Origin: Candidatus Nealsoniibacteriota bacterium
GTDB lineage: Bacteria > Patescibacteriota > Minisyncoccia > Minisyncoccales > MHMH01
DNA length: 19,496 nt
Reading direction: 5' to 3'
Assembly (NCBI GenBank): GCA_016186525.1
Contig: JACPLM010000018.1
Span: 1 to 19,496 of the forward strand
Shown: positions 1 through 8,551 of the stretch, one piece after another
How the letters are laid out: each line of letters starts with the position of its first letter
Numbering within the stretch: position 1 is the stretch's first letter
Program-made: the position numbers and the translations under genes
The notes under the pieces: generated by a model
Database searches by the model: none
Seen by the model: only the letters and a program-made list of their open reading frames with translations
Told to the model about the DNA's origin: nothing

Positions 1-1
1 G

Positions 2-655
2 TGCTCTGTCTATTTCACTTACACTACTCCTCCAAACCCCGCTCTTAGCCGAGAGGCAGATCATATTAACCCGATTTCCGCTTACTCAATTTCTAAAAGA
101 TCCGCAGAGCAGGCCCTGTTGGAATTAGTTGATGATAATTTCCAGCCGACAATTTTCAGGAAGGGGACAATTTGCGGCTGGTCTCCCAGAATGAGATTTG
201 ATTTAATTGTTAATGCCTTTACCAAAGATGCCTTCGCCAAGAAATTGCTTACCGTAGATGCCGGAGGCCAGGTCTGGAGGCCGATTATTGATATTCAGGA
301 CGTGATTTCGGCCTATATTAAAGCTTTGGAATTGCCCTTGGAAAAAATTGGCGGCAAGATATTCAATATCAGCAATGATAATTGGAACGCCGGAGAATTA
401 GCCCAGAAAGTTAAAGAGATTGTAAAAGATAAAAAAGGCATCGATGTGCAAATTGACACAAGGCCGGTAAATATCACCCGCAACTATAAGGCAGATAATG
501 CTTTATTTAAAGAAACTTTTCAGTTTGCTCCAAGCCGTTCTTTAGATGAGATTATGCTCGAAATTTGGGACCATTTGGAAAAATCTCCGGAAATTGCCAT
601 CAATCCCATACATTACAACGATAGATGGCATCTTCAATTAATGGAAACTAAATAA
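2..655 (+). CDS. NAD-dependent epimerase/dehydratase (extended SDR), 5'-truncated
   Basis: Extended short-chain dehydrogenase/reductase acting on a nucleotide sugar; the exact reaction (epimerase, dehydratase or reductase) cannot be told from the part present. The frame is open to the left edge, so the TTG at 119 is internal and not the start; 217 residues are visible. They begin with CSVY, matching the conserved serine/SVYG strand. The catalytic tyrosine-lysine pair follows as YSISK (codons at 83-97). Downstream, RKGTICGWSPRMRFDLIVN and GGQVWRPIIDIQDV match the substrate-binding and RPxxHxxD-type segments of the family. The C-terminal NYKADNALFKETFQFAP resembles the usual closing motif. The N-terminal GxxGxxG Rossmann part, about 110 residues, is missing because the window starts there. 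The radical SAM gene starts six bases after the stop, so it is probably cotranscribed. Family call is firm; substrate is unknown. Confidence 0.9.
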   Translation, partial: CSVYFTYTTPPNPALSREADHINPISAYSISKRSAEQALLELVDDNFQPTIFRKGTICGWSPRMRFDLIVNAFTKDAFAKKLLTVDAGGQVWRPIIDIQDVISAYIKALELPLEKIGGKIFNISNDNWNAGELAQKVKEIVKDKKGIDVQIDTRPVNITRNYKADNALFKETFQFAPSRSLDEIMLEIWDHLEKSPEIAINPIHYNDRWHLQLMETK

Positions 656-661
656 TTTACA

Positions 662-1657
662 ATGACAAAAGTATTTTCAAAAGCGCCTCTCATTTACAGC
701 GTGACTTCAAATGAAGTTAAAATGTTCAAACATCTTGATAAAATGACGGCTCTTCAGCAGGGAAAAATAAGTCCGGTGATGATTCATATAGCTCCCACCA
801 ATGTTTGCAATCAAAATTGCGTTCATTGCTGTTTCAGCGAAAGAGAAAGAACGATAAGTTTGGATTTAAAATTGTTAAAGAGCGCTCTTGATCAGAGCTA
901 TAACTTGGGCATAGGAGCCGTTGAATGGACGGGGGGCGGCGAGCCGACTCTCTACCCTTGCATCAATGAAGCCACGGAGTACGTAGCTGAAAAGAAAATG
1001 AAATTAGGCATGAATACCAATGCTTTGTCCATAGAAAAAATTAAGCCGGAAAATTGGAGTAAATTTCAATGGGTCAGGGTGGCTTTGAACGTTTTTGACG
1101 GAGGAGATGAGGCTAAAATCAAAAGATTTGAAGAAAACGTAAAATACCTGAAAGATAAAACAAGAATTACCGCTTGCTACATAGTATCCAAAGAAATAGG
1201 TTGCAAAAATATCGGCAGAGTTGTGGAATTTACCAACAAATATGAAATCCTTTCCAGGCTGGCCCCGGATTGCATCCAAACTAAAGAAGGGATAAAAGAC
1301 CAAATAGATGAAATAAAAGAAGAGCTTAAAAAATACGGAGATCATAAATATATTTACCTTTCGGATTTCAACGTTTATCTCTTCGACAGAGAAGATAATG
1401 TCTGCTTAATGCATATGTGGAAACCATTTTTATACACCGACGGGTACGTATATGCCTGCCCGTCTTCGGAGCTTGCCATTGAGAACAACAGGACAATGCA
1501 GCCAAAATTCAGGGTATGCCACGCCAGCGAGATAGAAAAATACTATAAGAATAATTTTGAAATATTCCATCACCCATGTTCTTACTGCAAATACGCAAAG
1601 CAAAATCAAATTTTATATTCCTTATTAAAAGAGGTTGATGACAAGGAATTTTCCTAA
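662..1657 (+). CDS. radical SAM protein with cysteine-rich (SPASM/twitch-like) C-terminus
   Basis: A 331-residue radical S-adenosylmethionine enzyme. The [4Fe-4S]-binding CX3CX2C motif is C49, C53 and C56, and the SAM-contacting glycine-rich motif is TGGGEPT at residues 90-96. The C-terminus carries further cysteines at C248, C266, C286, C306 and C309. Their spacing, ending in a CxxC pair, resembles SPASM or twitch domains that hold auxiliary iron-sulfur clusters. Such enzymes often modify peptides, but sugar and small-molecule dehydrogenases or epimerases also use this layout, so the substrate is open. No small precursor-peptide gene was seen next to it. It sits between a sugar epimerase and a methyltransferase, suggesting a role in glycan or carrier modification (inference). 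The ATG at 662 is the only start near the left end of the reading frame. Confidence 0.88.
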   Translation: MTKVFSKAPLIYSVTSNEVKMFKHLDKMTALQQGKISPVMIHIAPTNVCNQNCVHCCFSERERTISLDLKLLKSALDQSYNLGIGAVEWTGGGEPTLYPCINEATEYVAEKKMKLGMNTNALSIEKIKPENWSKFQWVRVALNVFDGGDEAKIKRFEENVKYLKDKTRITACYIVSKEIGCKNIGRVVEFTNKYEILSRLAPDCIQTKEGIKDQIDEIKEELKKYGDHKYIYLSDFNVYLFDREDNVCLMHMWKPFLYTDGYVYACPSSELAIENNRTMQPKFRVCHASEIEKYYKNNFEIFHHPCSYCKYAKQNQILYSLLKEVDDKEFS

Positions 1658-2309
1658 AATGCAATACTCCAAACAGTCATTAGCTAAAATGTTTGATAAG
1701 GATTATTTCGAAAGGGGCCTTGAAACCGGCAAATCCATGTACACAAATTATCATTGGATGCCGAAAATAACCCTTAAGACGGCAAGGGCTTTTATCAACG
1801 AAATGAATCCCAGTAAGACCGACACCATAATTGACTATGGCTGCGCCAAAGGTTTTTTTGTTAAGGCGTTAAGAAGGCTGGGCTATCAGGCTTACGGAGT
1901 TGATATCAGCAAGTACGCTATTGAAAATGCCGATCCTGAAATCAAACAATACGTTTCTCTTTCGGCAAAGGGGCATTACGATATCGGCTTTACAAAAGAT
2001 GTTTTAGAGCATTCCTTTGCAGACGATGATTTTTTGAAATCAGTGCTTGCAGAGATGAAAAATTTAGCAAGTAGATGGCTGGTTGTGGTTCCGGTTGGCT
2101 TTGAGGAGCATTTTATCATACCTGCTTATGAAAAAGACCCGTCTCATATTATAAGGCAGCCGTCAGAGTGGTGGATTGAGATGTTTAAGAAAAATAATTT
2201 TGACATAAGGCAAATTAAATACAGGGTAGACGGGATTAAGGATAATTGGTTCTACGGCCCGAAAGGAGACCCTAAGGGAAATTTATTCTTAGAATTAAAG
2301 TCAAAATGA
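1638..2309 (+). CDS. class I SAM-dependent methyltransferase
   Basis: About 223 residues with a class I methyltransferase Rossmann fold. Motif I is the TIIDYGCAKGFF segment, followed by the acidic end of strand 2 in YGVDIS, and a later KDVLEH segment resembling the post-II region of Methyltransf_11/23-type enzymes. The substrate is unknown; a sugar or glycolipid acceptor is likely from context. The start is uncertain. ATG 1638 overlaps the upstream gene by 20 bases. ATG 1659 would begin one base after the upstream stop, with AAGGA at 1643-1647 about 11 bases ahead as a possible ribosome-binding site. A TTG at 1635 is also in frame. The first recognisable homologous stretch begins after both ATGs. 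The stop overlaps the next gene by ATGA. Confidence 0.85.
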   Translation: MTRNFPKMQYSKQSLAKMFDKDYFERGLETGKSMYTNYHWMPKITLKTARAFINEMNPSKTDTIIDYGCAKGFFVKALRRLGYQAYGVDISKYAIENADPEIKQYVSLSAKGHYDIGFTKDVLEHSFADDDFLKSVLAEMKNLASRWLVVVPVGFEEHFIIPAYEKDPSHIIRQPSEWWIEMFKKNNFDIRQIKYRVDGIKDNWFYGPKGDPKGNLFLELKSK

Positions 2310-3784
2310 AAATACTTTTAATCAACCCGCCGGTTTTTAACGATATCGGCCGATGCAAATCTGAATCGCCGCCTTTGAGCTTGCTTTATCTGGCAGCTTA
2401 CCTTGAAAAACACGGCTATGCCGACATTAAAGTTATTGACGCCGATATAGAGAAAATAAGCTGGCCGGATTTAAAGAATTTATTCGTTAAGGAAGATTCA
2501 GATATAATCGGCATAGGCGGCACCTCGATAGTTTTGCCGGCCCTTATTAAAACAGCTAAGATAGCCAAAGAAGCCCTGCCTAAATCATTGGTTATTGCCG
2601 GAGGTTTTGGCCCCACCAATGAGCCGGAAAAAGTTTTAAAGATAAGCGAGGGAACGATTGATTTTGTTGTTTTAGGAGAAGGGGAGGATACTCTATTGGA
2701 ATTGGTAAAATGGCATGAAGGCAGAATAAAAGATTTCAGGAGCATTAACGGTTTGGCCTTTCTGCAGGACGGCAAACCCATTTTAACGGAAAGGCGGGAA
2801 TATATTAAAGATTTAGATTCCATTCCCTGGCCAGCTTTTCATTTGCTTACTTCTGATTTTTCAAAGTATCCGGGCCAGCCCATTGCCAAAAGCCATTATG
2901 AGATAAAAAAACCGATAATTACGATTTTGGCTTCGCGGGGTTGCCCCCATCGCTGCACTTTCTGCAGTTTGGGATCAAAGCTTCACCGCGCTCGCAACCC
3001 CAAAGACATAGTTGATGAAATAGAACATTACAAAAATAAGTTCGGAGTCAAGTCGGTAGCTTTTTATGACGATGAATTTGTCGGCATGACTCCAAAACAG
3101 AATGAGTGGGTTAAAGATATTTGCAATGAGATAATCGAAAGAAAATTGGATTTAAATTTTTTAACTCAAGGCCGCTGCAGCCCATATATTGAGTTAGAAA
3201 CCTTAAAAAAGATGAAGGAAGCCGGTTTTGCGTGGATCTGGTGGGGCGTTGAATCAGGATCTCAAAGAATTTTGGACGAAGTTATTTATAAAGACATTAA
3301 ATTAGAGAATGTCTACAAAGACCTGGATTTAGCCAAGCAGGCCGGCTTAAAATCATTGATGTTCATTATGGTGGGTTTTCCCAAAGAAACTCCCGCAGAC
3401 ATTAAAATGTCAATGGATTTGATAAAAAAGATCAAACCAGAAGAAGTATCTATTCATATTACTTGCCCTTATCCCGGGTCTAAGTTGAGAAAATACCTCG
3501 AAGACCATAACTTGGTGGATAATAAATTAGAAAATTTGGAAGATTATTATAAGCTGGCGCCAGCCGGACGCTATGTAAATTTCCATACGGAGGAGCTTAC
3601 CGCAGCCGAAATAGAAAAATATTACAAGCTGTTTGTTTTTAAGTTCGGACACAGTTTTTCCCGCAGCATTAAATTCGGGATCAAGTCTCTGGCCACGCTA
3701 AACGGCTGGAAAAAACTGCCAAAAAGAATTAAAATTTTAATTAATTTATTTTTCAGCCGGCTGGAAATCAGCCGCAGCAAATGA
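2306..3784 (+). CDS. cobalamin (B12)-binding-domain radical SAM protein
   Basis: A 492-residue protein with the two-domain layout of cobalamin-dependent radical SAM enzymes. The N-terminal half (about residues 1-140) starts ILLINPPVF, contains PPLSLLYLAAYLEKHGY and GGFGPTNEPEKVL, and ends with the VLGEGEDTLLELV signature. I see no DxHxxG cobalamin-histidine motif, which is common in this class. The radical SAM core has CX3CX2C at C213, C217 and C220 in ASRGCPHRCTFC, followed by the YDDEF and WGVESGSQRIL segments typical of Elp3/MiaB-like cores. Known members methylate unactivated carbons or catalyse ring rearrangements. The particular substrate cannot be told. It is coupled to the methyltransferase before it by ATGA and followed one base later by another methyltransferase. 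It is clearly less similar to the 11947 and 13427 proteins than these are to each other. Confidence 0.9.
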   Translation: MKILLINPPVFNDIGRCKSESPPLSLLYLAAYLEKHGYADIKVIDADIEKISWPDLKNLFVKEDSDIIGIGGTSIVLPALIKTAKIAKEALPKSLVIAGGFGPTNEPEKVLKISEGTIDFVVLGEGEDTLLELVKWHEGRIKDFRSINGLAFLQDGKPILTERREYIKDLDSIPWPAFHLLTSDFSKYPGQPIAKSHYEIKKPIITILASRGCPHRCTFCSLGSKLHRARNPKDIVDEIEHYKNKFGVKSVAFYDDEFVGMTPKQNEWVKDICNEIIERKLDLNFLTQGRCSPYIELETLKKMKEAGFAWIWWGVESGSQRILDEVIYKDIKLENVYKDLDLAKQAGLKSLMFIMVGFPKETPADIKMSMDLIKKIKPEEVSIHITCPYPGSKLRKYLEDHNLVDNKLENLEDYYKLAPAGRYVNFHTEELTAAEIEKYYKLFVFKFGHSFSRSIKFGIKSLATLNGWKKLPKRIKILINLFFSRLEISRSK

Positions 3785-3785
3785 T

Positions 3786-4490
3786 ATGGCCCACGAAGTC
3801 AATTGGACAAAAGAAAAAGCCGCTCTTTTCTGGGATTATTGCGGATATCTTTACCAAAAAAAGCCGTCTTTTTCCAAAAGATTTGGAGAGGCATTGCTTA
3901 GGATTGTTGAAAAACGCATTCCCATCCAAGGCGTAGCATTAGATTACGGCTGCGGAGAGGGATTTTTAATGGATGGCCTGCTGAAAAGAAAAATTTCCTG
4001 TTTTGGCGCAGATGCTTCAGAAAGAGCGCTTTTGTCGGCTGCAGAAAGATTGAAGGGCAATCCGTTTTTCAAAGGAGTTTTTCCGGCTGATTTGCCCTTA
4101 AAGCTTGGCAATGAATTTATAAACACCGTCTTTTTGATAGAGACCATTGAGCACATAACGCCTGATCAGTTTGATTTTACCATAAAAGAGATCCGCAGAG
4201 TTCTTAAGCCCGGAGGTTATTTCGTCATAGAAGCTCACAATGAAGAGCCGTTGGATTCAGGTAAAATGATTTGCCCCGACTGCGGAGGCGTATTTCACAG
4301 AATGGGCCACTTAAGGTCTTTTTCGCAGGATACTTTAATTGAGCTGATGCAAAAATGCGGATTTAAAAAAGAATTTTGCTTGGCTGCGTCGTTTAGGCAA
4401 AAAACGATTGGCGGCAGAATCAGAGAAATTTTCAATAAAAAAAGCAAAAAATCGAGCTTAATTTATATCGGGAAAAAATATGACAAATAA
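3786..4490 (+). CDS. class I SAM-dependent methyltransferase with a CPDCGG motif
   Basis: A 234-residue class I methyltransferase. Motif I is DYGCGEG at residues 53-59 and FGADAS carries the ribose-binding acid. FLIETIEHI and EIRRVLKPGGYFVIEAHNE match the post-I and motif III regions of Methyltransf_11-type enzymes. A short CPDCGGVFHRMGH segment follows at about 163-175 (C163 and C166 with two histidines after). This looks like a small metal-binding or structural knuckle that I associate with methyltransferases of glycan clusters, although I cannot name the subfamily. The likely substrate is a nucleotide sugar or glycan. It starts one base after the upstream stop and overlaps the aminotransferase gene by 11 bases. 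Confidence 0.87.
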   Translation: MAHEVNWTKEKAALFWDYCGYLYQKKPSFSKRFGEALLRIVEKRIPIQGVALDYGCGEGFLMDGLLKRKISCFGADASERALLSAAERLKGNPFFKGVFPADLPLKLGNEFINTVFLIETIEHITPDQFDFTIKEIRRVLKPGGYFVIEAHNEEPLDSGKMICPDCGGVFHRMGHLRSFSQDTLIELMQKCGFKKEFCLAASFRQKTIGGRIREIFNKKSKKSSLIYIGKKYDK

Positions 4491-5622
4491 AATAGAATTT
4501 TATCGCCACAATATTTCTTTAGGAGACATAAAAAATGCCAGCAGAGTTTTAAAAAGCATTTTTTTATCTACCGGAAAAGATGTGGGCAATTTTGAAGAAG
4601 CCCTTGCTAATTATCTTAACTGCAAATATGCCGTTGGCACGACTTCCTGCACAGCTTCTATGCAATTAGCTTTGGAGGCATTGGGGATAGGGCCGGGAGA
4701 TGAAGTCATTACCACTCCGCTTACTTTTGTGGCTACCGCCAATGCCATTTTGCATACGGGAGCTACCCCTGTTTTTGTCGATGTTGAAGCGGAAACCGGA
4801 AACATGGACGCCAATTTAATTGAAAAGGCAATTACTAAAAAAACGAAAGCCATTCTGCCTGTTCATTTATACGGACAAATGGCTGATATGAAAAAAATCA
4901 GGAAAATCGCCGACAAATACAAATTGAAAGTCATAGAAGATGCGGCTCATTGCGTGGAAGGGGAAAGAGACGGAATCAAGCCCGGCCAGCTGGGAGACGC
5001 CGCTTGTTTCAGCTTTTATGCTACGAAAAATATAACCTGCGGCGAGGGAGGGGCCATTGCCTTAAATGACGGGGAAACCGCTAAAACTTTAAAAAAAATG
5101 CGCCTACAGGGATTAGAGCAATCGGCTTACGAACGCTACGAAAAGAAATTTTCTTCTCCCGATATGACGGTTAACGGGTGGAAATATAATATGAACAACA
5201 TTCAGGCGGCTTTATTGATGGGCCAGCTTTCTCGGATTGAAAAACTTTGGGAGAGGAGAGAGGAGATTTATCAAAGATACGAAAAAGCCTTTAAAGATAT
5301 TCCCGGCATTGATTTTCCAAAGACGTTAAAAGGAGTAAAGCATGCCCACCATCTTTTTACTATTTGGATTAATCCTGAAAAACGATCTCAAATCAGGGAG
5401 GAGCTTCAAGAAAGAGGCGTTCCCACTGCCTGCAACTGGTGGCCGCCAGTCCATTTGATGAGTTATTACAAGAAAAAATACGGCTGCAAGACGGGAGATT
5501 TCCCGATAACTGAAGAAATTTGCGAGAAAACCATCACCCTGCCATTTTATCCGAAGTTAAAAAATAAAGAGGCAGATTTTATAATTTCCAATGTTTTAGA
5601 AGTCGTTAAGCGAACATTATGA
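4480..5622 (+). CDS. DegT/DnrJ/EryC1/StrS family PLP-dependent sugar aminotransferase
   Basis: A 380-residue pyridoxal-phosphate enzyme of the family that converts keto-sugar nucleotides into amino sugars, full length for that family. Visible signatures are TTSCTASMQLAL near residues 54-65 (phosphate-binding region), DEVITTPLTFVATANAI, the VIEDAAH segment with D154, and the Schiff-base lysine K183 in FYATKNITCGEGG. NMNNIQAALLMGQL near residue 240 is the conserved substrate/dimer segment. It presumably acts on the keto sugar made by the upstream SDR or a dehydrogenase in the cluster; the position aminated and the sugar are unknown. PseC, ArnB and PglE are family relatives but none can be chosen. 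ATG 4480 lies within the end of the methyltransferase gene, and the stop overlaps the glycosyltransferase start by ATGA. Confidence 0.93.
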   Translation: MTNKIEFYRHNISLGDIKNASRVLKSIFLSTGKDVGNFEEALANYLNCKYAVGTTSCTASMQLALEALGIGPGDEVITTPLTFVATANAILHTGATPVFVDVEAETGNMDANLIEKAITKKTKAILPVHLYGQMADMKKIRKIADKYKLKVIEDAAHCVEGERDGIKPGQLGDAACFSFYATKNITCGEGGAIALNDGETAKTLKKMRLQGLEQSAYERYEKKFSSPDMTVNGWKYNMNNIQAALLMGQLSRIEKLWERREEIYQRYEKAFKDIPGIDFPKTLKGVKHAHHLFTIWINPEKRSQIREELQERGVPTACNWWPPVHLMSYYKKKYGCKTGDFPITEEICEKTITLPFYPKLKNKEADFIISNVLEVVKRTL

Positions 5623-6839
5623 AAATTTTGATGCTTTCAGATGATTTTCCGCCGGAAAATTCCGGAGGAGCGGGCAGAGCCGCTTTCAGGTTGGCTGCGG
5701 CCCTGCAGGCATTGGGGCACAGTATTTTTGTCATTACCTCTGCCCAAGAAAGGGAAAAAGAAGGAAATGCCGATTATCAGGGAATGAAAATTTTCAAAAT
5801 CTATTCTAACTATCATACAAGATGGAGAGCTTATTTGGGGCTTTACAATCCTCGGACTGTCGGAAAAGTTAAAAGAATAATGGAGGAAATAAATCCGGAC
5901 ATCGTTCACGCCCACAATATCCATTATCATCTTTCCTATCATTGCCTGAAAACAGCTAAAGAGCAGAACAGGGCAGTTTTCCTAACTGCCCACGATACAA
6001 TGCTTTTCAGCTATGGAAAATTCCTTGCTAAAGAACCGGATAATTACAAGCTGACTAATTGGGATTTAATTAAGCAGGCAAGAAAAAGATACAATCCTTT
6101 CCGCAATATTTTTATCAGGCATTACCTAAAATATGTTGATAAAATTTTTGCTGTCAGTTCGGGGTTGCTTCAAGCTTTGAATGAAAATAAAATTGGCAAT
6201 GCCGATGTGATTTACAACGGCGTAGACGTTAAAAATTGGCAATTAAGCTGCGAGCTTGTTGAAGAGTTTAAAAAGAAGCATAATTTGCAGGATAAAAAAA
6301 TTATTTTTTTCGGAGGGAGATTGAGTTATCAAAAGGGAGGCCAAATCGCCATGCAGATTTTAGCTGACATTATAAAGGAATTGCCGCAAGCGGTTCTTCT
6401 GGTGGCGGGAGGCAAGCATAAGTTCGCAGGAACTATGGAGGAGTTAGCGGCCAAAACGGAAGGAATTGTTTTTACCGGCTGGCTGGAAGGCGACGAATTA
6501 AAGGCGGCTTACAATTCTGCAGATTTAGTGCTGGTTCCCTCTCTTTATTTTGATTGCATACCCATTATTATGATAGAGGCCATGGCCTGCAGAAAACCGG
6601 TCGTAGCTTCCCGTTTGGCTAATGCCTCTGAAGTTGTTGGAAACGAAGAGACGGGATGCATAATCAACCCGTTTGATATTGATAATGCGGCAGAGAAAAT
6701 CATTAGTTTGCTGAAAAATCCTGAAAAAGCCAAGCATTTCGGCCAAGCCGGATACGAACGGGTGCAAAAGTTTTTCAGCTTGGATGCGCAAGTTGCCCAA
6801 ACCCTGTCTTATTATCAAAAATTCTCGCTTGACCGTTAA
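5619..6839 (+). CDS. glycosyltransferase family 4 (GT-B fold)
   Basis: A 406-residue retaining-type glycosyltransferase. The N-terminal acceptor domain opens MKILMLSDDFPPENSGGAG with the glycine-rich loop of GT4 enzymes, and NPDIVHAHNIHYH is typical of this half. The C-terminal donor domain starts near KKIIFFGGRLSYQKG and includes the FTGWL and ELKAAYNSADLVLVPS segments. In the E-x7-E region, YFDCIPIIMIEAMA has aspartate where the first glutamate usually stands. This is a tolerated but less common variant. The following PVVASRLANASEVV is normal. It transfers a sugar from a nucleotide donor onto a lipid-linked or glycan acceptor, probably at the inner face of the membrane. It overlaps the aminotransferase by four bases and is followed by the largest gap in the array. 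Confidence 0.93.
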   Translation: MKILMLSDDFPPENSGGAGRAAFRLAAALQALGHSIFVITSAQEREKEGNADYQGMKIFKIYSNYHTRWRAYLGLYNPRTVGKVKRIMEEINPDIVHAHNIHYHLSYHCLKTAKEQNRAVFLTAHDTMLFSYGKFLAKEPDNYKLTNWDLIKQARKRYNPFRNIFIRHYLKYVDKIFAVSSGLLQALNENKIGNADVIYNGVDVKNWQLSCELVEEFKKKHNLQDKKIIFFGGRLSYQKGGQIAMQILADIIKELPQAVLLVAGGKHKFAGTMEELAAKTEGIVFTGWLEGDELKAAYNSADLVLVPSLYFDCIPIIMIEAMACRKPVVASRLANASEVVGNEETGCIINPFDIDNAAEKIISLLKNPEKAKHFGQAGYERVQKFFSLDAQVAQTLSYYQKFSLDR

Positions 6840-6857
6840 GCGTTGAGAAGGTACCAT
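6829..6857 (+). promoter_or_regulatory. possible internal promoter before the CMP-sugar synthetase gene
   Basis: The 43-base stretch 6840-6882 is the only intergenic gap longer than a few bases in the plus-strand array. TTGACC at 6829-6834 (inside the last codons of the glycosyltransferase) and TACCAT at 6852-6857 are separated by 17 bases, matching five of six and four of six sigma-70 consensus positions. In AT-rich DNA such matches arise by chance, so this is only a candidate. No strong ribosome-binding site precedes ATG 6883 and no terminator-like hairpin with a T-run is present in the gap. Confidence 0.2.
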
Positions 6858-6882
6858 AAGATATTAAATTAATGCTAAAAAT

Positions 6883-7665
6883 ATGAATATTATAGGCATT
6901 ATTCCGGCCAGAATGGGGTCTTCCCGGTTCCCGGGCAAGCCCTTAGCTAAAATTGCGGGCATTCCCATGGTCGGCCATGTTTATTTTAGAAGCAAAATGT
7001 CAAAAATCCTAAAAGATGTTTTTATTGCCACTTGCGATAAAGAAATCATGGATTACGCCGGCTCAATTAATGCCAAAGCCATTATGACCAAAGCCACTCA
7101 CGAAAGAGCTTCTGACAGATGCGCCGAAGCTATGCTTAAAATCGAGCAAGAAACCGGAAAAAAAATAGATATCGTAGTTATGATTCAGGGAGACGAACCG
7201 ATGATTTTTCCTGAAATGATTGATCTGGCTTTAGGGCCGATAATGAGGGATAATTCAATTAAAGTAGTTAATTTAATGGCTCCGATTAAAGACAGGCAAG
7301 AGCACGCAGATCCTAATTGCCCGAAGGTGGTGGTTGATAGTCAGAATTTCGCTTTATATTTTTCAAGAGAACCGATCCCTTCATGGCAAAAAGGGGCAAA
7401 AGAAGTAAAAATGCTAAAGCAGGTTTGCATTATTCCTTTTGCCAGAGATTTCCTTTTGAAGTTCAATGAATTGGAGCCGACCCATTTGGAAATAGTGGAA
7501 TCGGTTGACATGAACAGAATTTTAGAGCACGGCTACAAAGTCAAAATGGTTTTTGAGGATTTTAACACTTATTGCGTAGACACTCCAGAAGATCTGTCTA
7601 AAGTTGAAAAATTAATGGCATTAGATAATTTAGTTAAACATTATGCAGCCCAAAACCTTAATTAA
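6883..7665 (+). CDS. kdsB-like: KdsB-like 3-deoxy-2-ketoacid sugar CMP-transferase (CMP-Kdo synthetase family)
   Basis: A 260-residue cytidylyltransferase that would activate a 3-deoxy-2-keto sugar acid with CTP. IIPARMGSSRFPGKPLAKIAG at residues 4-24 matches the KdsB nucleotide-binding loop. Other KdsB-type segments are IATCDKEI, HERASDRCAEA, QGDEPMI (magnesium-binding Asp region), FSREPIPSW, LEIVESVDMNRIL and the C-terminal VDTPEDLSKVE. Canonical KdsB is about 245-250 residues, so the length is close. No Kdo-8-phosphate synthase, phosphatase or Kdo transferase is in the window, so the substrate may be Kdo or a different ulosonic acid, including an amino variant. It opens the second half of the array. 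The next gene begins 23 bases inside its end. Confidence 0.88.
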   Translation: MNIIGIIPARMGSSRFPGKPLAKIAGIPMVGHVYFRSKMSKILKDVFIATCDKEIMDYAGSINAKAIMTKATHERASDRCAEAMLKIEQETGKKIDIVVMIQGDEPMIFPEMIDLALGPIMRDNSIKVVNLMAPIKDRQEHADPNCPKVVVDSQNFALYFSREPIPSWQKGAKEVKMLKQVCIIPFARDFLLKFNELEPTHLEIVESVDMNRILEHGYKVKMVFEDFNTYCVDTPEDLSKVEKLMALDNLVKHYAAQNLN

Positions 7666-8551
7666 AAAAATTATACCAAGAAGCATTATTTCTTTTTTCA
7701 GGAAGGCGATTTATCCAGAAAAGATATATATTATTGAGAATAATTTGGATTCTTTATTAAAAACATATTACCAAAAGATAGCAGCCCCGGATTTTAACCA
7801 AAAAATATCTTTTAGAAATGCTGAATTTAAAGTTTATTCCAAACACGGCGGAGACGGCTTATTGCTCTATATTTTTTCTAAGATTGGCTGCCAGAACAGG
7901 ACTTTTGTTGAAATGGGCGTTGAAGACGGCAGAGAATGCAATACGGCTAATTTATCTTTGAATTTCGGCTGGAAGGGGATAATAATCGACGCAAATAAAG
8001 AATGGATGGAAAGCGCGCAAATTTTTTATCGGGACAAGCTCGGCAGAAGCAGCGGCAATGTTAAGGCGGTTCATTCTTTCGTTACCGCTGAAAATATCAA
8101 TGAAACCATATCAAAGAACGGCATTTCCGGAGAAATCGACATGTTATCAATAGACATAGACAGCAATGATTACTGGGTTTGGAAAGCTATTAATGCGGTC
8201 AATCCAAGAGTGGTGGTTATGGAATATAATTCTGCTTTAGGCCTAAAGCCCATTACCGTGAAATATAATCCTAATTTCCATTACCAAAAAGCTTACAAAG
8301 AGCATCCGTTGTACTTTGGCGCTTCTTTGGCAGCTTTGGCAAAATTGGCAAAAGAAAAGGGATACGTTTTGGCCGGCTGCGATTGCCATGGCCATGATGC
8401 TTTTTTCGTCAGGAAAGATTTAGCCCAAGGCAGGTTTATTGAATTGTCTCCGGAGGAGGCCTTTTACCCCAATCCAAACGCAATTCAGAAAATCGGCAGC
8501 GTTGAAAAGCAATTTGAACAAATTAAGCATTTAGAGTTTGATTATGTTTAA
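7643..8551 (+). CDS. FkbM-like SAM-dependent methyltransferase (uncharacterised clade)
   Basis: A 302-residue protein best explained as a distant FkbM/class I methyltransferase. Residues 88-104, FVEMGVEDGRECNTANL, form an unusual motif I, followed by GWKGIIIDAN (end of strand 2). IDMLSIDIDSNDYWVWKAI at 165-183 corresponds to the IDxLKIDxEG region of FkbM proteins, and VVVMEYNSALG follows. The first 30 residues are basic and hydrophobic and could touch the membrane. FkbM enzymes usually O-methylate sugars or polyketides; the substrate here is unknown. The ATG at 7643 lies 23 bases inside the upstream frame, and no other ATG occurs until well into the conserved part, so it was kept. Methyltransferase call is moderately sure, methylation activity itself unproven. 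Confidence 0.68.
   Translation: MQPKTLIKKIIPRSIISFFRKAIYPEKIYIIENNLDSLLKTYYQKIAAPDFNQKISFRNAEFKVYSKHGGDGLLLYIFSKIGCQNRTFVEMGVEDGRECNTANLSLNFGWKGIIIDANKEWMESAQIFYRDKLGRSSGNVKAVHSFVTAENINETISKNGISGEIDMLSIDIDSNDYWVWKAINAVNPRVVVMEYNSALGLKPITVKYNPNFHYQKAYKEHPLYFGASLAALAKLAKEKGYVLAGCDCHGHDAFFVRKDLAQGRFIELSPEEAFYPNPNAIQKIGSVEKQFEQIKHLEFDYV

Noticed and set aside
119..121. TTG at 119 as the start of the first gene.
   Set aside because: The frame is open to base 2 and encodes the SDR catalytic YxxxK motif upstream of 119, so the gene is truncated by the window edge.
1004..1345. Minus-strand open frame of 113 codons opposite the first radical SAM gene.
   Set aside because: It lies wholly inside a well-supported gene, is rich in phenylalanine from reverse-complemented lysine codons, and shows no recognisable domain; the same applies to the other opposite-strand frames in the array.
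3758..3774. Small hairpin (CGGCTG, loop GAAAT, CAGCCG) at the end of the first cobalamin radical SAM gene, considered as a terminator.
   Set aside because: It is inside the coding region, the stem is only six pairs, no T-run follows, and the next gene starts immediately after; coupling is more likely than termination.
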